NCBI RefSeq assembly: GCF_013282625.1
Contig: NZ_CP054020.1
Location: 248,001 to 312,000 of the forward strand
Source of the DNA: Thiomicrorhabdus xiamenensis
GTDB lineage: Bacteria > Pseudomonadota > Gammaproteobacteria > Thiomicrospirales > Thiomicrospiraceae
Direction of reading: 5' to 3'
DNA: 64,000 nucleotides
In this document: piece after piece, positions 37,713-47,328 of the stretch
Layout of the letters: each line of letters starts with the position of its first letter
Numbering within the stretch: the first letter of the stretch is position 1
Notes under the pieces: model-generated
Told to the model about the DNA's origin: nothing
The model's database searches: none
Seen by the model: the letters and a program-made list of their open reading frames with translations, nothing else
Translations under genes and position numbers: made by a program

Positions 37713-39050
37713 TTAAGCACTCTGGGCCTTTTCCAGCAGGCAGTAGTAAAAACCGTCCATGCCGTGGTTGCCCGGTAGAATCTGTCGGCCGGTAGTACTG
37801 CCGTGCCAACCCCATTCTACTGCTAAAGGAACGAGTTTTGCATCCGTCGTACGCTCCAGAAACGCCTGTATCTGCTGACTGTTTTCCTGCGGTAAAACCG
37901 AACAGGTCGCGTAAAGCATGCGGCCGCCCGGTTTTAAAGTGGGCCAAAGGGCATCGAGAATACGGCTTTGAATCTGAACCAGTTCTTCGATATCTTCCGG
38001 CACGCGATGCCATTTTATGTCCGGATGACGGCGGATAATGCCGGTTGCCGAACAAGGGGCATCAAGCAGGATCTTGTCGAAGGGTCGTCCGTCCCACCAG
38101 GTTTCAGGTTCGGCGGCATCACCGACGGTGTAGTCGCACTGCAGATCCAGTCGGTACAGGTTCTCCGCCAGGCGGTCCAGACGCTCGGGCTCTTTTTCCA
38201 GTGCGAAAAGGTCGATATCGCCGTCGCTGTATTCCAGCAGGTGACTGGTTTTACCGCCCGGGGCGGCACAGGCGTCGAGAATATGCTCTCCGGCCTTTGG
38301 CTGGAGAAGTTGCGCGGCCTGTTGGGCGGCCGCATCCTGTACGCTGAATCCGCCTTCATCATAGGTCGGCAAACGGGTAATGTCGGTGCTTTGTTGCAGA
38401 ATCAGCCCCTGTTCACAATCGGGGTGCAGTTCCGTAGCAAAACCAGCGTCAGAAAGCAGTTGCTGAAGCTGGTCACGGTTTTGAAATTTACGGTTGTTGC
38501 GTAGCGTCAGAGGCGCAATCTGGTTGTTGGCTTCGAGGATCTGCTGCCAGTTGTCCGGATAAGCTTTGCGTAGCGCTTTAAAAAACCATTGCGGGTGGGC
38601 ATATTTCTGCGCAGGCTTGAGATCAACTTCGGCGCAGATCGACGCCTGTTCGCGCATGAAATTGCGCAAAACGCCGTTGATCAGGCCTTTTGCCCAGGGT
38701 TTCTTGAGTTTTGCCGTAACATTGACAGTTTCCGATACCGCTGCATGTTTCGCGGTATCGGTGTAGAGAATTTGAAACAGGCCGAGAAGAATCAGCTGGT
38801 TGACGTCTTCGTCTTTGGCTTTGAGTTTTTTCTTAAGAAGCTGCGAACGGATCGCCATCAAACGGAATTGCCAGCGCAAGGTGCCCAGCACCAGATTCTG
38901 TACAAAAGCGCGTTCGCGGCGGTCGGAAAACTGCGCCAGCCCTTCGGGAAGCACCTGGCTCAGGGAGCGCCCCTGTTCAATTACGCTGAGACACATCTTC
39001 AGCGCAACGAAACGTGTGTGGCTGCCGCTGTTTTCGTTCGACTGGCTCAT
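37713..39050 (-). CDS. rsmB: 16S rRNA (cytosine-967-C5)-methyltransferase
   Basis: A 445-residue RsmB/Sun (E. coli 429). The N-terminal NusB-like RNA-binding domain covers about 1-140. The SAM motif is DACAAPGGKTSHLLEY. The two catalytic Cys are in LLDAPCSATGIIRRHP and YATCSVLPQENS. It methylates C967 of 16S rRNA. The start overlaps the fmt stop by four bases, so the two are translationally coupled. Confidence 0.96.
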   Translation of the reverse strand: MSQSNENSGSHTRFVALKMCLSVIEQGRSLSQVLPEGLAQFSDRRERAFVQNLVLGTLRWQFRLMAIRSQLLKKKLKAKDEDVNQLILLGLFQILYTDTAKHAAVSETVNVTAKLKKPWAKGLINGVLRNFMREQASICAEVDLKPAQKYAHPQWFFKALRKAYPDNWQQILEANNQIAPLTLRNNRKFQNRDQLQQLLSDAGFATELHPDCEQGLILQQSTDITRLPTYDEGGFSVQDAAAQQAAQLLQPKAGEHILDACAAPGGKTSHLLEYSDGDIDLFALEKEPERLDRLAENLYRLDLQCDYTVGDAAEPETWWDGRPFDKILLDAPCSATGIIRRHPDIKWHRVPEDIEELVQIQSRILDALWPTLKPGGRMLYATCSVLPQENSQQIQAFLERTTDAKLVPLAVEWGWHGSTTGRQILPGNHGMDGFYYCLLEKAQSA

Positions 39051-40009
39051 TGCAGTTTCTGCCCCTGAAGTTGTCTGGATTGTGCGAAGTCATAGGCCGG
39101 CATGGCTTTCTTGCCGGCTGCCTGAAGGGTCTGCAGACAGAGAATCCCATTTCCGGTTTGGATCCAGATTCCGGCTTTATTGACCAGTTGCACGGTTCCG
39201 GCCGGTGCCGTCTTGTCGAAGGCTTCGTTGTTCAGCTCGTCTGCTTGAGGCAGTCTGGCCTGCCAGATGCGCAAAGGCTTACCTTCGAAGTCGCAGAAAG
39301 CCACCGGCCAGGGGTTAAAGGCCTGAATCAGGCGTTGCAGAGAGTCCGCTTCCTGTGACCAGTCAATCTGCGCTTCGGCTTTGGACAGCTTTTCCGCATA
39401 GGTAACTTGCGATTCGTCCTGCTTTTGCGCCTCGTCTTGCAACTCCTGCAGATCATTCAGCGTAGCGATAAGCGCTTCGGCACCCATTGTCATCAGGCGG
39501 TCATGCAGGCTTTGTGCGCTGTCTTCAGGCTGGATGGCGGTTTCGGTTTTATACAGCATGTCGCCGGTATCCAGTCCGACATCCATCTGCATAATCGTTA
39601 CGCCGGTCTTCTCGTCGCCGGCTTGAATGGCGCGCTGAATCGGTGCGGCGCCGCGCCAGCGTGGCAGAAGGGATGCGTGAATGTTGAGGCAGCCGTATTT
39701 CGGCATTTCCAATACCGCCTGCGGCAGAATCAGACCATAGGCGACGACAATCATGACGTCGGCGTTAAGTGCAGCGACTTCCGCCTGAGCGTCCGGGTCT
39801 TTCAACGTCAGCGGCTGATAGACAGGAATGTTGTGTTGCAGAGCAAGCTGTTTAACCGGGCTGGCGGTTAATTTTCGCCCACGTCCGGCAGGACGGTCCG
39901 GCTGAGTGTAAACCGCAATAACCTGGTGTTCGGAGTCCAGAAGCGCCTGCAGGGGCGCAACGGAAAAATCCGGCGTACCGGCAAAAATGACTCTTAATGG
40001 CTGGCTCAT
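39047..40009 (-). CDS. fmt: Methionyl-tRNA formyltransferase
   Basis: A 320-residue Fmt (E. coli 315) that formylates initiator Met-tRNA. The conserved GTPDFSVAPLQALLD near the N-terminus, the formyl-folate segment NIHASLLPRWRGAAPIQRAI and the following GDEKTGVTIMQMDVGLDTG are present, with a C-terminal OB-type tRNA-binding domain. Its ATG abuts the def stop directly. Confidence 0.97.
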   Translation of the reverse strand: MSQPLRVIFAGTPDFSVAPLQALLDSEHQVIAVYTQPDRPAGRGRKLTASPVKQLALQHNIPVYQPLTLKDPDAQAEVAALNADVMIVVAYGLILPQAVLEMPKYGCLNIHASLLPRWRGAAPIQRAIQAGDEKTGVTIMQMDVGLDTGDMLYKTETAIQPEDSAQSLHDRLMTMGAEALIATLNDLQELQDEAQKQDESQVTYAEKLSKAEAQIDWSQEADSLQRLIQAFNPWPVAFCDFEGKPLRIWQARLPQADELNNEAFDKTAPAGTVQLVNKAGIWIQTGNGILCLQTLQAAGKKAMPAYDFAQSRQLQGQKLQ

Positions 40010-40549
40010 TTAGCTTCCTTGATGTTGCAGCTTGCGGTATTTCTGCATGGCACGGGTGCGCTTAAGATTGGACAGATGGTCGATAAACATGACGCCGTTC
40101 AAATGATCGATTTCGTGTTGCAGGCAGACTGCCAGCAGCTCGTTCGCTTCGATTTCCACCGTTTTGCCGTCGCGGTTCATACCGCGGACAATGACGTCGC
40201 TCGGGCGAGTGACTTTTGCATAGACGCCAGGCAGCGACAGGCAGCCTTCTTCCCAAGTGATGCTGCCGGCTTCCTGGACGATTTCCGGATTGATCAATGC
40301 GATCGGCTGATCCTTGGTTTCGGAGACGTCAACCACGATAATGCGTTCCTGTACCGCGATTTGCGGAGCCGCAAGGCCGATTCCCGGTGCGTCGTACATG
40401 GTGTAGAACATCTCTTCGATCAGTTTGTCGATCTGATCGGTCATCTCGCTGACCGGTTTGCACACCTCGCGCAGGCCTTCATCCGGGTAGAGGACAATAT
40501 CAAGCTTTTCCAATTGCTGTTCCACCTGTTCTTCCATAGCGTCGCTCAT
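40010..40549 (-). CDS. def: Peptide deformylase
   Basis: A 179-residue type I deformylase that removes the formyl group from new proteins. The three motifs are GIGLAAPQ, EEGCLSLPG and QHEIDHLNG, giving Cys and two His metal ligands plus the catalytic Glu. Compared with most deformylases there is an acidic N-terminal extension of about 13 residues (MSDAMEEQVEQQLE) before the usual KLDIVLYPDEGLR start. Neither this ATG nor the one at 40537 has a clear ribosome site. It heads the long minus-strand gene train and diverges from dprA. Confidence 0.95.
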   Translation of the reverse strand: MSDAMEEQVEQQLEKLDIVLYPDEGLREVCKPVSEMTDQIDKLIEEMFYTMYDAPGIGLAAPQIAVQERIIVVDVSETKDQPIALINPEIVQEAGSITWEEGCLSLPGVYAKVTRPSDVIVRGMNRDGKTVEIEANELLAVCLQHEIDHLNGVMFIDHLSNLKRTRAMQKYRKLQHQGS

Positions 40550-40626
40550 TCATTAAAGTCATAGTAAGTTGTATATAGTGGTATATACTTATGGGTTTAA
40601 AAATAATCCGTGCATTATAACTGACT

Positions 40627-41748
40627 ATGCCCAAGATGTCTGAATTACCCGCTCTGCTCCGCTTGCATCAGGCCCAGCCCAAGCTGAGTCAGTTGCAGGC
40701 GCTGCTGGATCGCTTCGGCTCTTTTAGCGAAGCGCTGCAGGCGGGTGAAACAAGCTTGCGGGAAACTGCCGGTCTGACGCCCTGGCAACAGCAGCAGATT
40801 TCGGCGCAGGAGATCGGCAGCAGAGTGGATGAAGCGCTTGACTGGCAACAGGATCGGAATGGCGCTTATTGGCAACAATGGCTCAGTTACTGGGATGAGG
40901 ATTACCCGCAGCTTCTCAAAGAGATCAGCGATGCGCCGCCGATTTTGGCGGTGCGCGGCGACCTTGCTCTACTGAATGATCCGCAGATTGCGGTGGTCGG
41001 CAGTCGTAACGCTTCCAAAACAGGCATGGACAATGCCTATGACTTCTCTCGTTTCCTTTCGCAGCAGGGTTTGTGTATTACTTCCGGTATGGCCGCAGGA
41101 ATTGATACGGCTGCGCACAAGGGTGGTCTTCAGGGGCAGGGCAAGACGGTCGCAGTGCTAGGAACCGGGCTGGACCGGGTCTATCCGGCCAGTAACCAGC
41201 AGCTGGCTCGCGATATTGCTGCCGAAGGCGTAATGGTCTCGGAGTTTCCGCTGGGAACCAAACCTTTGGCGCAGAATTTTCCGAAAAGAAACCGTATTAT
41301 CAGCGGTTTGAGCGTCGGAACGCTGGTGGTCGAAGCGAGCTTGAAAAGCGGTTCTTTGATCACCGCCCGTACCGCATTGGAACAGGGACGGGAGGTTTTC
41401 GCCATTCCCGGATCGATTCATAATCCGCAGGCAAAAGGCTGTCACCAGTTGATTAAGCAGGGGGCCAAGCTGGTTGAATCGGGAGAAGACGTGTTTGCCG
41501 AGCTTGGCTCCATTCTGCAACTTGCTTTGCAACCGGAGGCGTTCTCCGCACAGACCGAAAACCCGGAAGGTTCCACAGCGGAATCCTCCAAATTACTGTC
41601 ATTGATTGAGTTCGAGCCTATTTCGCTAGACGAATTGCTGGTTTTAAGCAAAATGCCGCTTTCATCCCTGCAGAGCGAGTTGATGGCTTTGGAGTTGCAA
41701 GGGAAAATCGAAAAACTCTCGGCAGGTCGCTGGCAGAGAATTCGTTGA
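40627..41748 (+). CDS. dprA: DNA processing protein DprA
   Basis: A 373-residue DprA/Smf, which loads RecA on incoming single-stranded DNA during transformation. The Rossmann core includes VVGSRNASKTGMDNAYDFSR, GMAAGIDTAAHKGGL, TVAVLGTGLDRVYPASNQ and the conserved FPLGTKPLAQNFPKRNRIIS. The C-terminal winged-helix segment is ISLDELLVLSKMPLSSLQSE. With comM further on, it suggests a transformation route. The start is an ATG near the divergent def promoter. Confidence 0.95.
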   Translation: MPKMSELPALLRLHQAQPKLSQLQALLDRFGSFSEALQAGETSLRETAGLTPWQQQQISAQEIGSRVDEALDWQQDRNGAYWQQWLSYWDEDYPQLLKEISDAPPILAVRGDLALLNDPQIAVVGSRNASKTGMDNAYDFSRFLSQQGLCITSGMAAGIDTAAHKGGLQGQGKTVAVLGTGLDRVYPASNQQLARDIAAEGVMVSEFPLGTKPLAQNFPKRNRIISGLSVGTLVVEASLKSGSLITARTALEQGREVFAIPGSIHNPQAKGCHQLIKQGAKLVESGEDVFAELGSILQLALQPEAFSAQTENPEGSTAESSKLLSLIEFEPISLDELLVLSKMPLSSLQSELMALELQGKIEKLSAGRWQRIR

Positions 41749-41930
41749 AGAAACTGCTCCTGTATCCCCCTTCTCTTTTTCGAGTCGGAACCGAAATTCC
41801 AGTTCGCTAAATGTCTGCTTTGCCGGAATGGGCAAAATTTATCTGTTCGGCTATATAAATAAAATGTCGTTTTAAATTCATTGCAAAACGCCCTAAAATT
41901 TTGCACCCTAGAAAAAAGATGAAATTATTG

Positions 41931-41985
41931 AACCCCGTTAATTGTAATAAAGCCGCGTTTTATTGAATACGGGGTTTGTTTTTAG
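41931..41985 (+). terminator. Hairpin with T-run directly before topA
   Basis: An 8-bp perfect stem AACCCCGT/ACGGGGTT (41931-41938, 41969-41976) encloses a second stem AATAAA/TTTATT and is followed by TTTGTTTTT. The topA ATG comes only 15 bases later and dprA ended 180 bases earlier. It may end dprA transcripts, or attenuate topA if the topA promoter lies upstream, where an AT-rich tract is seen. Confidence 0.65.
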
Positions 41986-41999
41986 AGAATTGGGAATAT

Positions 42000-44513
42000 A
42001 TGACAAATTTGGTGATCGTGGAGTCGCCTGCTAAGGCTAAAACCATCGAAAAATATCTGGGTAAAGATTTCGTGGTGCGTTCCAGTTACGGGCATATCCG
42101 GGATATTCAGAAAAAAGGGATGGGAATCGATTTGGCGAACGGATTTACGCCGAATTATGAAATTTCCGCCGATAAGAAGAAAAACGTTACCGAGCTGAAA
42201 AAACTCGCCAAACAGTCTGACTCGGTCTGGCTGGCAACGGATGAGGACCGCGAGGGGGAGGCGATCGCCTGGCACCTTGCGGAGGCTCTGAATCTGGATG
42301 TCACCACAACCAAGCGTATTGTGTTTCATGAAATTACCAAACCGGCAATAGAGCATGCCGTGGCGCATCCGCGTACGGTTGATATGGATCTGGTCGATGC
42401 GCAGCAGGCGCGTCGTATCCTGGATCGTATCGTTGGTTTTGAACTGTCGCCGATTCTTTGGAAAAAAATTCGTACCGGGCTTTCCGCCGGGCGTGTACAG
42501 TCGGTTGCGGTGCGATTGATTGTCGAGCGCGAGCAGGAAATCGAAGCTTTTGAAGCCAGTTTCAGCTTTAAGGTTCAGGGCGAGTTGCAACTGCTGGACG
42601 AGAACGGTCAGGTAAGCGGTACCGTTGAAGTCAAACGCAACGCGTCTTTTGAAACCGAAGAGGAAGCTCAGGCATACCTTCTCGCCGTGGCTCAAGCCAA
42701 TCTGACGGTTATGTCTCTCGACGAAAAGCCGGCCAAACGCAGCCCGAAAGCGCCTTTTACCACCTCGACGCTGCAGCAGGAAGCCTCCTCCAAACTCGGT
42801 TTTTCGGTCAAGCAGACCATGATGATCGCCCAGAGACTGTACGAGTCCGGGAAGATCACCTATATGCGTACCGACTCGGTGAACCTGTCGGAAACTGCAA
42901 TTGATCAGGCCAAGCAGACGATTACCACCAACTATGGTGCCGAGTACAGCCATAGTCGCCGCTATAAAACCAAACAGGCGGACGCTCAGGAAGCGCACGA
43001 AGCAATTCGTCCGACCGATTTTGCCGTTAGCGAAGTGACCGGCGAACGTAACGAACAACGCCTGTATCAACTGATCTGGCGCCGTGCAATCGCTTCGCAG
43101 ATGGCGGATGCCAAACTGCAGCGTACTACGGTCGAGATCGGAATCAGTAATCTGGACGCTGAAAAACTGGTGGCCAAAGGCGAAGTGGTGACTTTCGATG
43201 GTTTTCTGAAAGTGTATGATTTCGGCGGAAAAGGCGATGAAGGTCTGTTGCCTCCGATGACGATCGGTCAGGCATTGCAGTTAGGGACTTTGGGTGCCCG
43301 TCAGAGTTTTGCCCGACCTCCGGCCCGTTATAACGAAGCCAGTCTGGTTCGAACGCTGGAAGAGATGGGGATTGGTCGACCTTCAACCTATGCGCCGACC
43401 ATTGATACCATTCAGCAGCGCGGCTATGTCGTCAAGGAAGACCGTGAAGGAACGCCGCGCGACTACCGTCAGCTGACTTTAACCGCGGACGGTTTGCAGG
43501 CGGAAACCCTGAATGAGATGGCCGGTTCCGAAAAGAGTAAACTGTTCCCGACCGATATCGCTGGCATAGTAACTAATTTCCTGACCAAGCATTTCGGTGA
43601 AATTCTGGATTACCAGTTTACTGCCAAGGTCGAGGAAAAGTTCGATATCATCGCGCACGGCGAAATGCAGTGGCAGGCAATGCTGGATGATTTCTACAAG
43701 CGTTTCCACCCTAAAGTCGAAGCCGCAGAAGATGTTTCACGTGAAGAGGCGGGGCAAGCGCGTCTGTTGGGCGAACACCCGGAAAGCGGCAAGCCGATGT
43801 TTGTCAAAATCGGCCGCTTCGGCCCTTATGTCCAGGTCGGGGACGGCGAAAACGATGAGAAACCGCAGTTTGCCAGCCTAATGCCGGGACAGAAGATGGA
43901 TACCTTGAAACTTGAGGAAGCTCTGGAACTGTTCAAGCTACCACGCGAAGTGGGTGAAATGCCGGAGAGCTACAGTGCGACCGCTGTCGACGGTTCCGTT
44001 TTCTCGGTCGAAGCCGGACAAAAACTGATTGCCAAGCAAGGGCCTTTCGGACCTTATCTGGAATACGGCAGCAAGAAGTACGCCCCGATTAAAGGTTACG
44101 ATCCTTTAAGTATCACTCTGGATGAAGCGGTAGTGCTGGTTGAGGCCAAGATACAGGCTGAAGCGGAAAAAATCGTTAAAACTTTCCCGGAAAATCCGGA
44201 TGTTAAGATCCTCAAAGGACGTTGGGGGCCTTATATTACCGATTTGACGACCAAGAAAAACGCCAAGATCGCTAAAGACGAGGATGCTCTGGCTCTGACG
44301 CTTGAAGAGTGTGTTAAACGTCTGGACGAGGCGCCGGAACCGAAACGTCGCGGCAGAAAAGCAGCAGCGAAGAAGACTCCGGCCAAAAAAGCTCCGGCCA
44401 AGAAAGCCGCCGCGAAAAAAGCACCAGCCAAAAAGACGACGGCCAAGAAAACAACCGCGAAAAAGGCGCCAGCCAAGAAGACCGCGGCGAAAAAGACGGC
44501 CGTTAAAGAGTAA
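42000..44513 (+). CDS. topA: DNA topoisomerase I with lysine/alanine tail
   Basis: An 837-residue type IA topoisomerase that relaxes negative supercoils. Toprim motifs VIVESPAKAKTI and ATDEDREGEAIAWHL are present, and the active-site Tyr is in KITYMRTDSVNLS. The C-terminal part has Topo_C repeats (FVKIGRFGPYVQVGDGENDE, LIAKQGPFGPYLEYGSKKYA, LKGRWGPYITDLTTKKNAKI) and no Cys zinc ribbons, unlike E. coli TopA. The last 55 residues are a PAKK/AAKK repeat like histone H1. The start is the ATG at 42000; an upstream in-frame codon at 41976 is untypical. Confidence 0.96.
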   Translation: MTNLVIVESPAKAKTIEKYLGKDFVVRSSYGHIRDIQKKGMGIDLANGFTPNYEISADKKKNVTELKKLAKQSDSVWLATDEDREGEAIAWHLAEALNLDVTTTKRIVFHEITKPAIEHAVAHPRTVDMDLVDAQQARRILDRIVGFELSPILWKKIRTGLSAGRVQSVAVRLIVEREQEIEAFEASFSFKVQGELQLLDENGQVSGTVEVKRNASFETEEEAQAYLLAVAQANLTVMSLDEKPAKRSPKAPFTTSTLQQEASSKLGFSVKQTMMIAQRLYESGKITYMRTDSVNLSETAIDQAKQTITTNYGAEYSHSRRYKTKQADAQEAHEAIRPTDFAVSEVTGERNEQRLYQLIWRRAIASQMADAKLQRTTVEIGISNLDAEKLVAKGEVVTFDGFLKVYDFGGKGDEGLLPPMTIGQALQLGTLGARQSFARPPARYNEASLVRTLEEMGIGRPSTYAPTIDTIQQRGYVVKEDREGTPRDYRQLTLTADGLQAETLNEMAGSEKSKLFPTDIAGIVTNFLTKHFGEILDYQFTAKVEEKFDIIAHGEMQWQAMLDDFYKRFHPKVEAAEDVSREEAGQARLLGEHPESGKPMFVKIGRFGPYVQVGDGENDEKPQFASLMPGQKMDTLKLEEALELFKLPREVGEMPESYSATAVDGSVFSVEAGQKLIAKQGPFGPYLEYGSKKYAPIKGYDPLSITLDEAVVLVEAKIQAEAEKIVKTFPENPDVKILKGRWGPYITDLTTKKNAKIAKDEDALALTLEECVKRLDEAPEPKRRGRKAAAKKTPAKKAPAKKAAAKKAPAKKTTAKKTTAKKAPAKKTAAKKTAVKE

Positions 44514-44749
44514 TCGCTCGGGCGCCTATTGAGGTGTTTACGTTCGTTTACGATTCATATCTTTAAAATGTCGGCGAAGCGTTTTGTTTTGCCGACGCAA
44601 TTTCCCGTAATTTTATCCTGAAAATCAGTTAAGATAACTGGCTTGATTTTTCGCCGGCGTTTTACGCGTTTGACTCGCGGATAAAAGGCTTTAAAGCGCG
44701 CCGATCCCCCATATTTTCAGACCAACCCATATTTGAAAGAGAGCAGCAA

Positions 44750-46510
44750 ATGAAGCAGCAACTTGCGCAAATTTTGACCGATGTGGTGCAACAACTTAAA
44801 GATCAAGGTGTGATTCCGGCCGATGCCGCACCGCGAATTCATGTTGAAAACACACGCGACAAGGCGCATGGTGACTTTGCGACCAATCTGGCGATGATGA
44901 TGACCAAAATGGCAGGAATGCCGCCGCGTGATCTGGCGCAGAAGATTGTGGATTTGCTGTCGGATCATCCGGTTATCGAAAAGGTCGAGATCGCCGGACC
45001 TGGTTTCATTAACTTTTTTGTCCAGGATACGGCTAAGTTTGACGTTCTTGCACAGGTTTTCGAGCAGGGGGATGCGTTCGGGCGCTGTAATGTCGGTCAG
45101 GGCAAATCGGTGTTGGTGGAATTTGTTTCCGCAAACCCGACCGGGCCATTGCATGTCGGTCACGGTCGTGGCGCCGCTTATGGCGCGAGTGTTGCCAATC
45201 TTCTGGATGCGGCCGGGTTCGATGTCTGTCGCGAGTACTATGTAAACGACGCCGGACGCCAGATGGATATTCTGGCCACTTCTGTCTGGTTGCGCTATCT
45301 GCAGGATCAAGGCGAGGAGTTGACCTTCCCGAGTAACGGTTATAAGGGTGATTATATTCTGGATGTGGCCGCCGAGGTTCGCAGCCAATTTGGCAACCGT
45401 CTGCATAAACCGGCATTTGAGGTTTTTGCCAATGTCACGCCGGACGAAGGTATGGAAGACGGCGATAAAGAAAAGCACATCGATGCGCTTATCGAACGCG
45501 CCAAAAACCTCCTGGGCAGTCAGTATTATGACGTTTTCCAGATTGCCGTTGATGCCATTCTCGGCGATATCCGCGATGACCTTGAAGGCTTTAAGGTGCG
45601 CTTCGATAACTGGTTCTCTGAGCGCTCACTGATGGATACCGGTGTGATTGATGCGGCTTTGGAGAAATTACAGAAAGCCGGCAAAATCTACGAGCAAAGA
45701 GGGGCGCTATGGTTCCGCTCCACTGAGTACGGTGATGAAAAAGATCGTGTTGTGGTGCGTGAAAACGGTTTGAAGACCTATTTTGCTTCCGATATCGCTT
45801 ATCATTTCAATAAGCTTGAGCGTGGTTTTGACCTTTTGATCGATATCTGGGGTTCGGATCACCACGGCTATATCCCGCGCGTACGTGCTGCGATGCAAGC
45901 GATGGAAACCAATCCGGATGCGCTGGAAGTACTTCTGGTGCAGTTTGCCGTTCTGTACAGAAGCGGCGAAAAAGTGGCTATGTCGACCCGAAGCGGGCAA
46001 TTCGTCACCTTGCGCGAACTGCGTGACGAAGTCGGTTCGGATGCGGCGCGCTTCTTCTATGTGCAGCGCAAATCGGAACAGCATATGGATTTCGACCTGG
46101 ATCTGGCAAAGTCGCAGTCTAACGATAATCCGGTTTACTATATTCAATATGCGCATGCGCGTATTTGCCGGGTGCTTGAACAAGCAAGCGAGAAAGGTTA
46201 TAGCTTTGATCTGCAGCAAGGCATGCAGAACCTTGAGCTACTGACCGAAGAGCATGAAACCTATTTGGCGACGGAACTGGCGAAATATCCGGAAATCATC
46301 GCACGCTCGGCCGTGGTTTACGAACCGCATCAGATTGCTTACTATCTGAAAGACCTGGCTAACGGTTTGCATACTTACTATAACGCCAGTCAGTTTATCG
46401 TTGATGACGACAATCTGCGACATGCCCGCTTGACGCTGATCAGTGCGGTTCGTCAGGTTCTGCGTAACGGTTTGGCGCTGCTGGATGTCTCCGCTCCCGA
46501 ATCGATGTAA
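44750..46510 (+). CDS. argS: Arginyl-tRNA synthetase
   Basis: A 586-residue class I synthetase (E. coli 577). The N-terminal Arg-tRNA-synt domain is followed by the HIGH motif NPTGPLHVGHGRGAAYG; the KMSKS counterpart is KVAMSTRSG, as is usual for ArgRS. The C-terminal DALR anticodon domain begins near NPVYYIQYAHARICRVLEQ. AAAGAGAGCAGCAA precedes the ATG. A SPOR-protein gene follows at 22 bases, a common neighbourhood in gammaproteobacteria. Confidence 0.97.
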   Translation: MKQQLAQILTDVVQQLKDQGVIPADAAPRIHVENTRDKAHGDFATNLAMMMTKMAGMPPRDLAQKIVDLLSDHPVIEKVEIAGPGFINFFVQDTAKFDVLAQVFEQGDAFGRCNVGQGKSVLVEFVSANPTGPLHVGHGRGAAYGASVANLLDAAGFDVCREYYVNDAGRQMDILATSVWLRYLQDQGEELTFPSNGYKGDYILDVAAEVRSQFGNRLHKPAFEVFANVTPDEGMEDGDKEKHIDALIERAKNLLGSQYYDVFQIAVDAILGDIRDDLEGFKVRFDNWFSERSLMDTGVIDAALEKLQKAGKIYEQRGALWFRSTEYGDEKDRVVVRENGLKTYFASDIAYHFNKLERGFDLLIDIWGSDHHGYIPRVRAAMQAMETNPDALEVLLVQFAVLYRSGEKVAMSTRSGQFVTLRELRDEVGSDAARFFYVQRKSEQHMDFDLDLAKSQSNDNPVYYIQYAHARICRVLEQASEKGYSFDLQQGMQNLELLTEEHETYLATELAKYPEIIARSAVVYEPHQIAYYLKDLANGLHTYYNASQFIVDDDNLRHARLTLISAVRQVLRNGLALLDVSAPESM

Positions 46511-46532
46511 TTACCCATAGGGATTTTTCTGA

Positions 46533-47285
46533 ATGGCTCGAGATTATCGCCCGCGGCATTCTTCCGAAACGCTGCCGCCACCGATGTTGGAATCCAGTTC
46601 GGCCCGACACAAACGTCAGGAAGAGCAGAGAACGAGCCGTAATGCCTGGTTGGTCATGCTGCTGGTGATCGGTGCGATGGTCGGGGGCTATTGGGTTATT
46701 AACCATTTCGCCAATTCCGGTTTGAAATCGGGCAGTCAGCAAATGAAGCAGGCGGTTGCCGAAGTGGATTCGATTGATGAGAACGAGTCGGTAGTGATTC
46801 TGAGTGATCCGCAACCGGAAACGCTTGAAGAACGAATCGAATTACCTGAACAAAGCGCATCGCTGCAGGAGCCAGAAGAGTCGGTATCCGAGGCTCCTCG
46901 GGAGATCCATGCACAGGCGCTGGAAGTGCCTTCCGATGAACAGATCTATGGCGAGCCGAAAAAGAACTTCTACAGTGAACTGAAGGATCTGGAAGTGATT
47001 CCGGACGATACGACTCCGGAACCGGTCGCGCTTGAAAAACCGAAATATATCCTCGCCGGCAGTTTTTTCAGCGAATCCGCTGCTCTAAGAGCGCAGAGAA
47101 GACTTGCTCAATATGAGCAGAAGCTTAAAATCCGTACCACGGTGCGTAAAGACGGGAAGCATATCTATGCCCTCTACACCGAGCCTTATTACGATCGTCT
47201 TGAGTTGAATAAGCGCAAGAACCAGCTGCGCAAGCTGGGGGCAAGTGTTATGGAGTTGGAATACAAGTCTGCAAGCCGGGAATAA
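46533..47285 (+). CDS. SPOR-domain membrane protein, FtsN-like
   Basis: A 250-residue bitopic protein. A basic cytoplasmic head (1-45) leads to one membrane helix (about 46-65, WLVMLLVIGAMVGGYWVI), an acidic Pro-rich periplasmic linker (about 80-165) and a C-terminal SPOR domain from about 170 (KYILAGSFFSESAALRAQRR). SPOR domains bind denuded septal peptidoglycan, so a role in cell division like FtsN is likely. It follows argS closely, a position where FtsN-like genes often lie. Confidence 0.85.
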   Translation: MARDYRPRHSSETLPPPMLESSSARHKRQEEQRTSRNAWLVMLLVIGAMVGGYWVINHFANSGLKSGSQQMKQAVAEVDSIDENESVVILSDPQPETLEERIELPEQSASLQEPEESVSEAPREIHAQALEVPSDEQIYGEPKKNFYSELKDLEVIPDDTTPEPVALEKPKYILAGSFFSESAALRAQRRLAQYEQKLKIRTTVRKDGKHIYALYTEPYYDRLELNKRKNQLRKLGASVMELEYKSASRE

Positions 47286-47307
47286 AAAAGCCGGCAAGGG
47301 AACCGGC
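47284..47307 (-). terminator. Intrinsic terminator after the diguanylate cyclase gene
   Basis: A GCCGG/CCGGC stem with an 8-base loop, followed on the minus strand by six T. It lies 20 bases beyond the stop of the minus-strand cyclase and overlaps the end of the SPOR gene that converges on it. Confidence 0.65.
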
Positions 47308-47328
47308 TCAGATCGCAACTCTCGACTT

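Noticed and set aside
41982-43070. A 362-codon open frame antisense to topA
   Set aside because: Shadow of the strongly conserved topA Toprim region, with no domain of its own.
44231-44476. Alanine-rich minus-strand frame opposite the topA tail
   Set aside because: It is only the complement of the Lys/Ala repeat and has no start site.
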